Shown: one piece after another, positions 8,477 to 15,385 of the stretch
How the letters are laid out: each line of letters starts with the position of its first letter
Numbering within the stretch: position 1 is the stretch's first letter
NCBI RefSeq assembly: GCF_014202425.1
Contig: NZ_JACHGT010000005.1
Span: forward strand, 124,001 to 188,000
From: Phytomonospora endophytica
Lineage (GTDB): Bacteria > Actinomycetota > Actinomycetes > Mycobacteriales > Micromonosporaceae
Reading direction: 5' to 3'
DNA length: 64,000 nt
The notes under the pieces: generated by a model
The model's database searches: none
Told to the model about the DNA's origin: nothing
The model's input: the letters and a program-made list of their open reading frames with translations, nothing else
Translations under genes and position numbers: made by a program

Positions 8477-9586
8477 TCAGCTCTCCGCCAGCCCGGCGGC
8501 GAGAACGTTCCGTGCCGTGTTGAGGTCGCGGTCGTGGAGCACCCCGCAGCGGGGGCATTTCCACGACCGGGCGCTCGGGGGCAGGGAGGTGTTGAGGTGG
8601 CCGCAGGCGGCCGTCGAACAGAGCTCGGCGCTGGGATACCACCGGTCCACCACCCGCAGGGTGCGTCCCCACCAGGCGGCCTTGTACTCCAGCAGTGACC
8701 GCAGCCGGACCCGGCCGGCGTCCGAGGTGCCCTGATCGTGGTCGCCCGCCGTGTCGCGCGGGCCGAGATCCTCGATGACGATCGTTTGGTTCTCGCGAAC
8801 GATCGAGGTGGTGACCTTGTGCAGGTGGTCGGACCGCCGGTCGGCGATCCGCGCTTGTATCCGCGCGACCTTGACGCGGGCCTTCGCCCGGTTGCGGCTC
8901 CCCGGTGTCGTGCGGTCGTGCGTCCGCCTGGCCCGCGCCAGCCTGCGCCGGTCGGCCCTCTCCTGCCGGGGAACGGTGATCTTCTCCCCGGTGGACAGCG
9001 TGATCAGCGCGTTGGCGCCGGTGCCGATCCCGACCCGGCCCTCGACGGGCGGTGCCGGACTGAGCCGCTCCTCGACGAGCATGGAAACGAACCAGCGCCC
9101 GGCGGCGTCGCGGCTGACCGTGACCGTCGTCGGGTCGACGCCCGCCGGCAGCGGCCGCGACCAGACGATGTCGAGCGGTTCGGCCAGTTTCGCCAGATGG
9201 AGCCGGCCGTCGCGGAAGCGGAAGGCGTTGCTCTGGAACGTCGCCGAGGCCTTGCCCCGGTGCCTGGTCTTGAAGCGCGGGTACCGGGCGAGCCGGGCGT
9301 GGAAGCGGCTGAAGGCCGACTGGAGGTGCCGCAGGGCCTGCTGGAGGGGCACGTTCGAGACCTCCGCCAGGAACGCCGTGTCGGCGTCCTGCTTCCAGGC
9401 GGTGAGCCAGTGGGCGGTCTCGACGTAGTTGGTGGCCAGTCCCAGGTCGCGATGGCGGCGGGTGCGTTCTTCGAGGGCCTTGTTCCAGACGAAGCGGACG
9501 CACCCGAACGTGCGCGTCAAGAGGGCCGCCTGCTCGCCGGTGGGGTAGAAACGGTACCTATAAGCCCGCTTCACCGTTAGCGCCAT
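8477..9586 (-). CDS. TnpB-family RNA-guided nuclease homologue with altered active site
   Basis: This is a 369-residue TnpB (IS605 OrfB): N-terminal AYRYRFYPTGEQ, helical REC part, YPRFKTRHRG, RuvC core and C-terminal zinc finger. Key residues differ from active TnpB. RuvC-I reads VGIGTGAN, so the catalytic Asp of GIDLG is Gly (residue 188; the codon is plainly GGC). RuvC-II IVIEDLG keeps Glu272, and the final HDRDLNTARN keeps its Asp. The zinc finger spacing is CSTAAC then CPRC, four residues between the first pair instead of two. Metal-dependent cleavage should therefore be lost while RNA and DNA binding may remain. ATG 9586 is preferred; an in-frame GTG lies at 9595. Confidence 0.9.
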   Translation of the reverse strand: MALTVKRAYRYRFYPTGEQAALLTRTFGCVRFVWNKALEERTRRHRDLGLATNYVETAHWLTAWKQDADTAFLAEVSNVPLQQALRHLQSAFSRFHARLARYPRFKTRHRGKASATFQSNAFRFRDGRLHLAKLAEPLDIVWSRPLPAGVDPTTVTVSRDAAGRWFVSMLVEERLSPAPPVEGRVGIGTGANALITLSTGEKITVPRQERADRRRLARARRTHDRTTPGSRNRAKARVKVARIQARIADRRSDHLHKVTTSIVRENQTIVIEDLGPRDTAGDHDQGTSDAGRVRLRSLLEYKAAWWGRTLRVVDRWYPSAELCSTAACGHLNTSLPPSARSWKCPRCGVLHDRDLNTARNVLAAGLAES

Positions 9587-9694
9587 GTTTAACACGATAG
9601 CATCCCGTCATGTTAAGCTTGCTGGTCGTTGTCATGCAGGCGACCATGGAGTGGCCTTGTCTACAGAGTCGCTCGATTTCGAGGGGAGTACCCG

Positions 9695-10192
9695 GTGGGG
9701 CCACTGGAGCGCATTGAAGAGCTGATCGCGTACGTCGAGCAGGCCAAGGCCGTGCCGATGTCGCGGGCCGCCAAGATCGACCGCGGTGAGATCATCGCGA
9801 TGCTCGAAGAACTCGGCGGCGAACTGCCCGCCGAGCTGCGCCGCGCCGACGCCATGCTCGCCGAGCGGGACAAGATCATCGACGCCGGTCAGCGCGAGGC
9901 CAACCGGATCATCTCCGAGGCCGAGGCCGAGCACGCCCGCCTCGTCGCCGGACACGAGGTCACCGTGTCGGCCGAGCACGAGGCGCAGCGCCTGATCAAC
10001 ATGGCGCGCGACGAGGCCAACCGCCTGCGCAACGAGGTCGACGAGTACGTGGACACCACCCTCGCCAACTTCGAGCAGTTCCTGCACCGCGCGCTGTCCG
10101 GTGTCGAGCGCGGCCGCGACAAGATGCACGCGCTGCGCGAGATCGGGAGCTTCCAGCCGTCCGACGAGGAGGAGAAGCCGCTGCCGATGTAG
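9695..10192 (+). CDS. sepIVA: DivIVA-domain septation protein, SepIVA-like
   Basis: The 165-residue, almost wholly helical protein begins GPLERIEELIAYVEQAKAVP and continues as a long coiled coil rich in Glu, Ala and Arg. It ends in acidic EEEKPLPM. Position just before the DUF177-rpmF-rnc cluster matches mycobacterial SepIVA (Rv2927c), a DivIVA-family protein needed for septation. Automatic annotation often mislabels it an ATP synthase B subunit. GTG 9695 is chosen for its GAGGGGAG ribosome site at 9681-9688; the longer frame upstream has no support. A KAP gene follows after 25 bases, separating it from DUF177. Confidence 0.82.
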   Translation: MGPLERIEELIAYVEQAKAVPMSRAAKIDRGEIIAMLEELGGELPAELRRADAMLAERDKIIDAGQREANRIISEAEAEHARLVAGHEVTVSAEHEAQRLINMARDEANRLRNEVDEYVDTTLANFEQFLHRALSGVERGRDKMHALREIGSFQPSDEEEKPLPM

Positions 10193-10217
10193 CGGTTTCG
10201 GGGTGGGGGAGTGCGGC

Positions 10218-12470
10218 GTGGTGGAATCGCAGAACGTTCCGACGGCGAAGGGCGGCGGGCCCTTCGGGAGTTCGTCCCTCGCCCCGGAATCGGAGGCGGA
10301 GGCGGCCTTCGAGCCGCGGTTAGCCGATCCCGGACGGTCGCGGGCGGTGCTGATCGACGGGGACTCGCCACATGTCCCCGGCATCGAGATCTCCGAACTG
10401 GCGCTCGCGCTGATGGACGGCGCGGTCTGGGGCCTCTCGGCGAGTGATTGCCGCATCCACTCGGTCACCGAGCGCGCCAAGATGCTGGCTCAGCTGCGGC
10501 AGTCGGCGAGAGACGCGACCGAGGCGTTCGTGGTCTGCTTCAAGGGGCCGGCCGTTCCTCACGAGGGCCGCGACGTTGACCTGCGGCTCGACGCTTCCGA
10601 CACGTCGGCGGAGTCGATGTTGCCGTTGATCGACCTGCTCAACACCGTCGCATCGAGTTCGGCGAGCCTGCGCCTGTTGATCCTGGACTGTGGGCTCTCA
10701 GCCGACTTGAGGGGACTCGGCGGCCCGGTACAGGTGCTCGTTCGGCACAGGTCCGCGAACACCGGCCTGAGCGCGGCGGTGGTGAGCGTCCTGAGCGGAG
10801 GAGTCCGGGGCGGGCCGGAGCTTCTCACGGTCGACGAGATCGCGGGCGCGGTCCGGTCCGTGGCCGCGCACAGGGGCGACGGCCCGTCCCGCCTCGCTCT
10901 CGCCCGCAACCGCGCCTTCGGCCTTCCTTCCGCCCCACCACCCCCCTCCCACCACGTCCCCTGGCAACACGACACCCCCGCCTCCCGCGACCTCCTCCAG
11001 CGCGAGGCGCTCGCCCGGATCCTCGGCAAGCGCCTGCGCCAGGTCACCACCGAGGCGCCCGGCGTCTCCTTCCTCGCCCATCTCGACGGCCAGTGGGGCA
11101 CCGGGAAGTCCACCCTCCTCAACCTCCTCGCCGAAGACCTCGGCGAGGACTTCGTCGTCGTCGGCTTCAACGCCTGGCGGCACTCCCGCGTCGAACCCAC
11201 CTGGTACCCCCTCCTCACCGCCGTGCGCGACACCGTCGTCGATTCCCGCCCCTGGTACCACTTCCGCCTCCTGCGCCTGCGGGAAACCCTGATGCGCATC
11301 CGCTACGCCGGTGCGAGCTGGGCACTGCCGATGGCCGCGACCTCGGTGGCGATCACCGCCGGAGTCCTCGCCCTCAGCGCCAACTGGGACCCGGTGCGGT
11401 CCGGCGCGATCCTCTCCGTCGCCGGCCCGGCGCTCGCCGTCGCGGGCCTCGTCTGGGGTGCCTCGCGGGTCGCGGCGAGGCTCTTCCTCTGGGACTCCGC
11501 GCGGGGCGCCCGCATCTTCGAGCAGTCGCACAAGGACCCGATGGGCGAGGTCGCGCACCACTTCGCGTGGCTGCTGCGGCACGCGCGGCGGCCGGTCGTG
11601 ATCTTCATCGACGACCTCGACCGCTGCGACCGGGCGACGGTGGTCGAGACCCTGGAGGTCGTCCAGAACCTCATCCGCGAGAGTCCGGGGGCCGAGCCCG
11701 GCGACGCCGCCTCCTTCGTCGTCTCCGCCGACGGCGCCTGGCTGCGCTGCGCCTTCGAGGGCCACTTCGAGGACTTCAAGGCGGCCATCGACGAACCCGG
11801 ACGGCCCCTCGGCTACCTCTTCCAGGACAAGCTGTTCCAGCTGAGCGTGCCGCTGAGGTTCCTGCCCGGCGAGCAGCAGTCGTCGTACATGGCGAGCCTG
11901 CTCACACTCGGGCGGGCGACGGCACCGGGCGAGGACGCCGACGCGGCACGGCGGATCGCGTCGGCGAGGAGCGAGGCGGAGGTCGTCGAGGTCCTGCGCG
12001 AGGTTCCCGCCGACGTCCGGGTGCGGGTGGCCGCGCAGGCCGCCGTGAAGATGGCCGACCCCGACATCCTGCGCTCGACCGAGCACGCGCTGCTGAAGTT
12101 CGCGCCCCTGCTCCAGCCGAACCCGCGGGGCATCAAGCGGTTCCTGAACACGTACACGGTGCTGCGCACTCTCCGGACGCTGGAGGCGGTGCCGGTGGAC
12201 CTGGACACCCTCGCCGCCTGGGCGATGATCCGCTCCCGCTGGCCGCAGCTGGCCGACGAGCTGGAGGCGCGCCCGGAACTGCTGGACGAGCTGGCCGCCG
12301 GTGGCGGCGGCGACGCCGCCACCGTGGAACTTCGCGCCCTCCTCGCCGCGCTGCCCGTGCCCCTGACCGGCCGTGAGGTCCGCGCCTGCTGCGGCAACCG
12401 TCCCGCCCTCGACGACGCCGAGCCGCCGGTCCCGCCTTCCGGCGACATCGCTCCGCCGCCCTCGCGGTGA
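10218..12470 (+). CDS. KAP P-loop NTPase with degenerate caspase-like N-terminal domain
   Basis: The 750-residue product has two parts. Residues ~40-235 follow the caspase-like fold of EACC1-associated peptidases: strand AVLIDGDSP, strand AFVVCFKGPAV, strand LRLLILDCGLS, end ALARNRAFG. The His of GHG is Pro111 and the catalytic Cys of DCC is Gly159, so it should be inactive. After a Pro/His linker comes a KAP NTPase: Walker A GQWGTGKST (~291-299), two transmembrane helices (~365-387, ~397-424), and Walker B VVIFIDDLDRCD (~460-471). KAP proteins are membrane-anchored STAND-like ATPases often found in phage-defence loci. Leu35 uses the rare codon TTA (10320-10322). GTG 10218 follows a GGGGGAG site. 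Role inferred as conflict-type switch. Confidence 0.85.
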   Translation: MVESQNVPTAKGGGPFGSSSLAPESEAEAAFEPRLADPGRSRAVLIDGDSPHVPGIEISELALALMDGAVWGLSASDCRIHSVTERAKMLAQLRQSARDATEAFVVCFKGPAVPHEGRDVDLRLDASDTSAESMLPLIDLLNTVASSSASLRLLILDCGLSADLRGLGGPVQVLVRHRSANTGLSAAVVSVLSGGVRGGPELLTVDEIAGAVRSVAAHRGDGPSRLALARNRAFGLPSAPPPPSHHVPWQHDTPASRDLLQREALARILGKRLRQVTTEAPGVSFLAHLDGQWGTGKSTLLNLLAEDLGEDFVVVGFNAWRHSRVEPTWYPLLTAVRDTVVDSRPWYHFRLLRLRETLMRIRYAGASWALPMAATSVAITAGVLALSANWDPVRSGAILSVAGPALAVAGLVWGASRVAARLFLWDSARGARIFEQSHKDPMGEVAHHFAWLLRHARRPVVIFIDDLDRCDRATVVETLEVVQNLIRESPGAEPGDAASFVVSADGAWLRCAFEGHFEDFKAAIDEPGRPLGYLFQDKLFQLSVPLRFLPGEQQSSYMASLLTLGRATAPGEDADAARRIASARSEAEVVEVLREVPADVRVRVAAQAAVKMADPDILRSTEHALLKFAPLLQPNPRGIKRFLNTYTVLRTLRTLEAVPVDLDTLAAWAMIRSRWPQLADELEARPELLDELAAGGGGDAATVELRALLAALPVPLTGREVRACCGNRPALDDAEPPVPPSGDIAPPPSR

Positions 12471-12570
12471 GGCCGCGCACCTCTTCCCGTCCGCGCCCCC
12501 AGTACCCTTGACCGGCCCGGTCGCCGACCGCCCGGGTGCCCCATCGATGCCAGTTCGCGGAGGAGTCCAC

Positions 12571-12621
12571 GTGTCAGGTAAGGTTCAACGTCGGCCTGTC
12601 TTGAGCCGAAACCAACGATGA
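12571..12621 (+). CDS. 16-codon leader ORF coupled to DUF177
   Basis: A GTG at 12571 has a strong GGAGGAG site at 12560-12566 and opens a short ORF, MSGKVQRRPVLSRNQR. Its TGA (12619-12621) overlaps the ATG of the DUF177 gene (ATGA). The DUF177 start itself has no ribosome site, so translation probably reaches it by termination-reinitiation. The peptide is basic with no recognisable regulatory codon run; it may simply be a ribosome-loading device. Confidence 0.5.
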   Translation: MSGKVQRRPVLSRNQR

Positions 12622-13190
12622 CGATGCATGAGAAGACGCCCACACCAGATCCCGCGGCCCCGCTAGTGGTCGACACGCGGTCACTGCCGCGTAGCCCGGG
12701 AACCTTTCGTGAGCTGCGTCTCGACGTGCCGTCCTTGGACGGTCTCGGTCTCGACTTGATCGGCGTGCCGAAGGACGCGGAGCTGCACATCGAGCTCACG
12801 CTGACCTCGGTCACCGAGGGCGTGCTCGCTACGGGCACGGTCACCGCGCCCGTCGTAGGCGAGTGCGGTCGGTGTTTGCGCCCGATCGAGGACACGTCGG
12901 TGTTCGACATCCAGGAGCTGTACGCGTATCCGGACAGCGCCACGGAGGAGACCACCGACGAGGACGAGGTCATGCGGTTGCAGGACGATCTGATCGACCT
13001 GGAACCACCTGTGCGGGACGCGGTGATGCTCGGTCTTCCGGTCAACCCGTTGTGCCGCACGGACTGCCCGGGGCTTTGTCCGGATTGCGGACAGGCTTGG
13101 GACGAGCTTCCCGCCGACCATCGGCACGAGAAGCTCGACCCGCGCTGGGCGGCGTTGGGCAACCTGTTGGGTGAAGATCGTTCGGAGTGA
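12618..13190 (+). CDS. DUF177 (YceD) family protein
   Basis: YceD/DUF177 proteins are linked to 23S rRNA or large-subunit assembly and are almost always encoded beside rpmF, as here (3 bases upstream). The 190-residue product has the core GECGRCLRPI, acidic middle, and the C-terminal zinc-like cluster NPLCRTDCPGLCPDCG, followed by LDPRWAALGNLL. Start choice rests on the ATGA overlap with the leader ORF; a second ATG lies at 12624. Exact molecular function is not settled for the family. Confidence 0.93.
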   Translation: MTMHEKTPTPDPAAPLVVDTRSLPRSPGTFRELRLDVPSLDGLGLDLIGVPKDAELHIELTLTSVTEGVLATGTVTAPVVGECGRCLRPIEDTSVFDIQELYAYPDSATEETTDEDEVMRLQDDLIDLEPPVRDAVMLGLPVNPLCRTDCPGLCPDCGQAWDELPADHRHEKLDPRWAALGNLLGEDRSE

Positions 13191-13193
13191 ATT

Positions 13194-13367
13194 GTGGCCG
13201 TTCCCAAGCGCAAGATGTCGCGCAGCAACACCCGTAGCCGGCGGGCGAACTGGAAGGCGCAGGCCGTTAACACGGTCGCGTGCGACCAGTGCCGCTCACC
13301 GAAGCTTCCGCACACCGCGTGCGGCGTCTGCGGCACGTACAAGGGTCGTACGGTCGTCGAAGTCTGA
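13194..13367 (+). CDS. rpmF: 50S ribosomal protein L32
   Basis: A 57-residue L32 begins with GTG and reads [20 protein letters not shown]. It has two CxxC pairs (CDQC, CGVC) forming a zinc ribbon, and ends [11 protein letters not shown]. It lies 3 bases after DUF177 and 14 bases before rnc. Length and sequence are typical. Confidence 0.97.
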   Translation: MAVPKRKMSRSNTRSRRANWKAQAVNTVACDQCRSPKLPHTACGVCGTYKGRTVVEV

Positions 13368-13381
13368 TCGGCAGATCAGCA

Positions 13382-14131
13382 GTGGCACAGGGCCGGTCCG
13401 CTTCGTCCTCGACGAGGCGGCCTTCTCCGACCCATCTCGAAGCGGCGTGTGGCGTCGCCTTCGACACCGACCTTCTCACCCTCGCGCTGACCCATCGCTC
13501 GTACGCGTATGAGCACGGTGGGCTGCCGACGAACGAGCGTCTTGAGTTCCTCGGGGACGCCGTTTTGAGCCTCGTGGTCACCACGGCTCTCTACCAGCGC
13601 TACCCGGACCTGCCCGAAGGGCAACTGGCGAAGCTGCGGGCGAGCGTGGTGAACATGCGGGCCCTCGCGTCGGTCGCGCGCGGCCTCGGCCCCTACGGGG
13701 TCGGCCCGTACCTGTACCTCGGTAAGGGTGAGGAGTCGACGGGCGGTCGTGACAAGACGAGCATCCTCGCCGACGTGGTGGAGGCGCTGCTCGGTGCGAT
13801 CTATCTCCAGCACGGCATCGACGTGGCCACCACCGTCGTGCACAAGCTGTTCGATCCGCTGATCGCCGACGCGAGCCGTCGCGGCGCGGGCCTCGACTGG
13901 AAGACGAGTCTCCAGGAGCTGACCGCCGACAACGACCTCGGCGTGCCCGAATACCGGATCACCGAGGACGGCCCCGACCACGCCAAGACCTTCACCGCGC
14001 GCGCCGTCGTGGCGGGGGAGTCCTTCGGCTCGGGTCAGGGGCGCAGCAAGAAGGAAGCCGAGCAGATCGCGGCCGAATCGGCCTGGCGTGAGTTGACCAG
14101 CCGGTTCGAGAAGGCCGGTGGCGGCGGCTGA
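13382..14131 (+). CDS. rnc: Ribonuclease III
   Basis: RNase III cuts double-stranded RNA in rRNA and mRNA processing. The 249-residue product has the catalytic signature [12 protein letters not shown], the second acidic motif [12 protein letters not shown], and a C-terminal dsRNA-binding domain beginning DWKTSLQEL with [17 protein letters not shown] 13382 is chosen because it follows rpmF directly; the frame extends further back into rpmF without sense. The N-terminus of ~25 residues before the core is basic and Ser-rich. The downstream gene starts inside its last codons. Confidence 0.95.
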   Translation: MAQGRSASSSTRRPSPTHLEAACGVAFDTDLLTLALTHRSYAYEHGGLPTNERLEFLGDAVLSLVVTTALYQRYPDLPEGQLAKLRASVVNMRALASVARGLGPYGVGPYLYLGKGEESTGGRDKTSILADVVEALLGAIYLQHGIDVATTVVHKLFDPLIADASRRGAGLDWKTSLQELTADNDLGVPEYRITEDGPDHAKTFTARAVVAGESFGSGQGRSKKEAEQIAAESAWRELTSRFEKAGGGG

Positions 14132-15350
14132 GTCCGCTCCCGTGACGGGGCGGCCCGGTGAGGACGACCCGTCTGCGTCCGCTTCGCCCGAAAGCTCCAG
14201 GATTGCCACCGTCGCGCGGCTGCGCGAGTGGTCGATGCCGATCGGCGTCTTCCTCATCACCCGCTCGGTCCAGCTCCTCGTGCTGGCGTGGACGGGCAAC
14301 GACCCGGGCAACACCGTGTGGAACCGGCTGCTGTCCTGGGACAGCGGCTGGTTCGTCCGCGTCGCCTCCGAGGGCTACCCGCAGGGATACACCTACGACG
14401 ACAGCGGTGTCCTCCTCGGCAACGGCCTGGCCTTCCTGCCGGGCTATCCGCTCCTGATCCGCGCCTTCCTGTGGCTCGGGTTCTCCGACCAGGTCGCCCC
14501 GCTGCTGGCGAGCACGCTCGCGGCCCTGGTCGCCGTCGTCCTCATCTACCTCCTCGGCAAGGATCTCCACGGGCGCCGTTTCGCGCTCGCGCTGGTCTTC
14601 TGCCTCGGCGCGCTGCCGATGTCGGTCGTGCTGTCCATGGGCTACAGCGAGTCGCTGTTCCTGGCCTTCGCGGCCGGTTCGCTGCTGGCGATGCGGCGGC
14701 AGGCGTGGCTGACGGCGGGACTGTGCGCGGCCGGGGCGTGCCTCACGCGCGTCGTCGGCGTCGCGGCCTGTATCGCGCTCGTCGTCGCGCTGGTCCTGTT
14801 CCTGCGTGCGGAGTGGCGGCGTGCCGACGGGCCGCGCCTCGACGTGAAGGTGTGGCTGCGGATCGGCGGTGGGCTGCTGGCGGCCGCCGTGGCGCTCCCG
14901 CTGTACTGGTGGTGGGTCGACGCCCGGGTGGGTGACGACGGCGCCTGGTTCGCCATCCAGGACGCCGGGTGGAGTTCGCGCTGGGACTTCGGGCAGGGCA
15001 CCTTCGCCTTCCTTGAGGAGACCCTCCGGGCGGGCGACGGCTGGGTGCCGGTGAGCACGGCGGTGCTGATCCTGGTGTCGCTGGCGCTGCTGGTCGCCGC
15101 CGCCTTCGACCGGCCCTGGCCGCCCCTGCTGGCCTACGGTGTCGTGATCGTGGCGATGGCCCTGGGCACCGACGGCTACTACCACTCGAAGCTGCGGTTG
15201 CTGGTTCCCGCGCTGGTGCTGCTGGTCCCGGTCGCGAAGGCCCTGTCGCGCGCGCGGCCGCGGATCGCGGTCCCGCTGGCGGCGACGGGCCTGCTGTTCG
15301 GGACCTGGTACGGCGCGCACATGATCACCGTCTGGCACTACGCGATCTGA
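14118..15350 (+). CDS. PIG-V-like integral membrane mannosyltransferase
   Basis: The 410-residue polytopic protein has about ten hydrophobic helices and an early extracytoplasmic loop [17 protein letters not shown]. The WDSxW/F pattern with an Asp is typical of GT-C enzymes of the PIG-V/GT76 type that use polyprenyl-phosphate mannose. [11 protein letters not shown] follows, as in PIG-V relatives. The acceptor is unknown; cell-wall glycolipid or protein are both possible. GTG 14118 lies inside the end of rnc, so it is coupled. It is followed by a strong bidirectional hairpin. Family fairly sure, substrate inferred. Confidence 0.7.
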   Translation: MAAAESAPVTGRPGEDDPSASASPESSRIATVARLREWSMPIGVFLITRSVQLLVLAWTGNDPGNTVWNRLLSWDSGWFVRVASEGYPQGYTYDDSGVLLGNGLAFLPGYPLLIRAFLWLGFSDQVAPLLASTLAALVAVVLIYLLGKDLHGRRFALALVFCLGALPMSVVLSMGYSESLFLAFAAGSLLAMRRQAWLTAGLCAAGACLTRVVGVAACIALVVALVLFLRAEWRRADGPRLDVKVWLRIGGGLLAAAVALPLYWWWVDARVGDDGAWFAIQDAGWSSRWDFGQGTFAFLEETLRAGDGWVPVSTAVLILVSLALLVAAAFDRPWPPLLAYGVVIVAMALGTDGYYHSKLRLLVPALVLLVPVAKALSRARPRIAVPLAATGLLFGTWYGAHMITVWHYAI

Positions 15351-15353
15351 GGC

Positions 15354-15379
15354 GGCGCCCCGGCTTCGGCCGGGGCGCC
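15354..15379. terminator. Strong hairpin between converging genes
   Basis: A perfect 11-bp stem GGCGCCCCGGC with TTCG tetraloop lies in the 35 bases between the mannosyltransferase stop and the phospholipase C stop. There is no T-run. It can serve both strands. Confidence 0.75.
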
Positions 15380-15385
15380 GTCGTG

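Larger units (their letters stand above)
8358..9620 (-). mobile_element. IS200/IS605-type element carrying only tnpB
   Basis: The element holds tnpB without a Y1 tyrosine transposase (tnpA), inserted between coaD and the sepIVA-like gene, which are close neighbours in related chromosomes. The right end is probably at 8358. The left end is uncertain; the AT-richer stretch near 9580-9620 with two near-copies of CATGTTTAA/CATGTTAA is the likeliest zone. Such elements are non-autonomous and move only with a tnpA supplied in trans. Confidence 0.5.
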
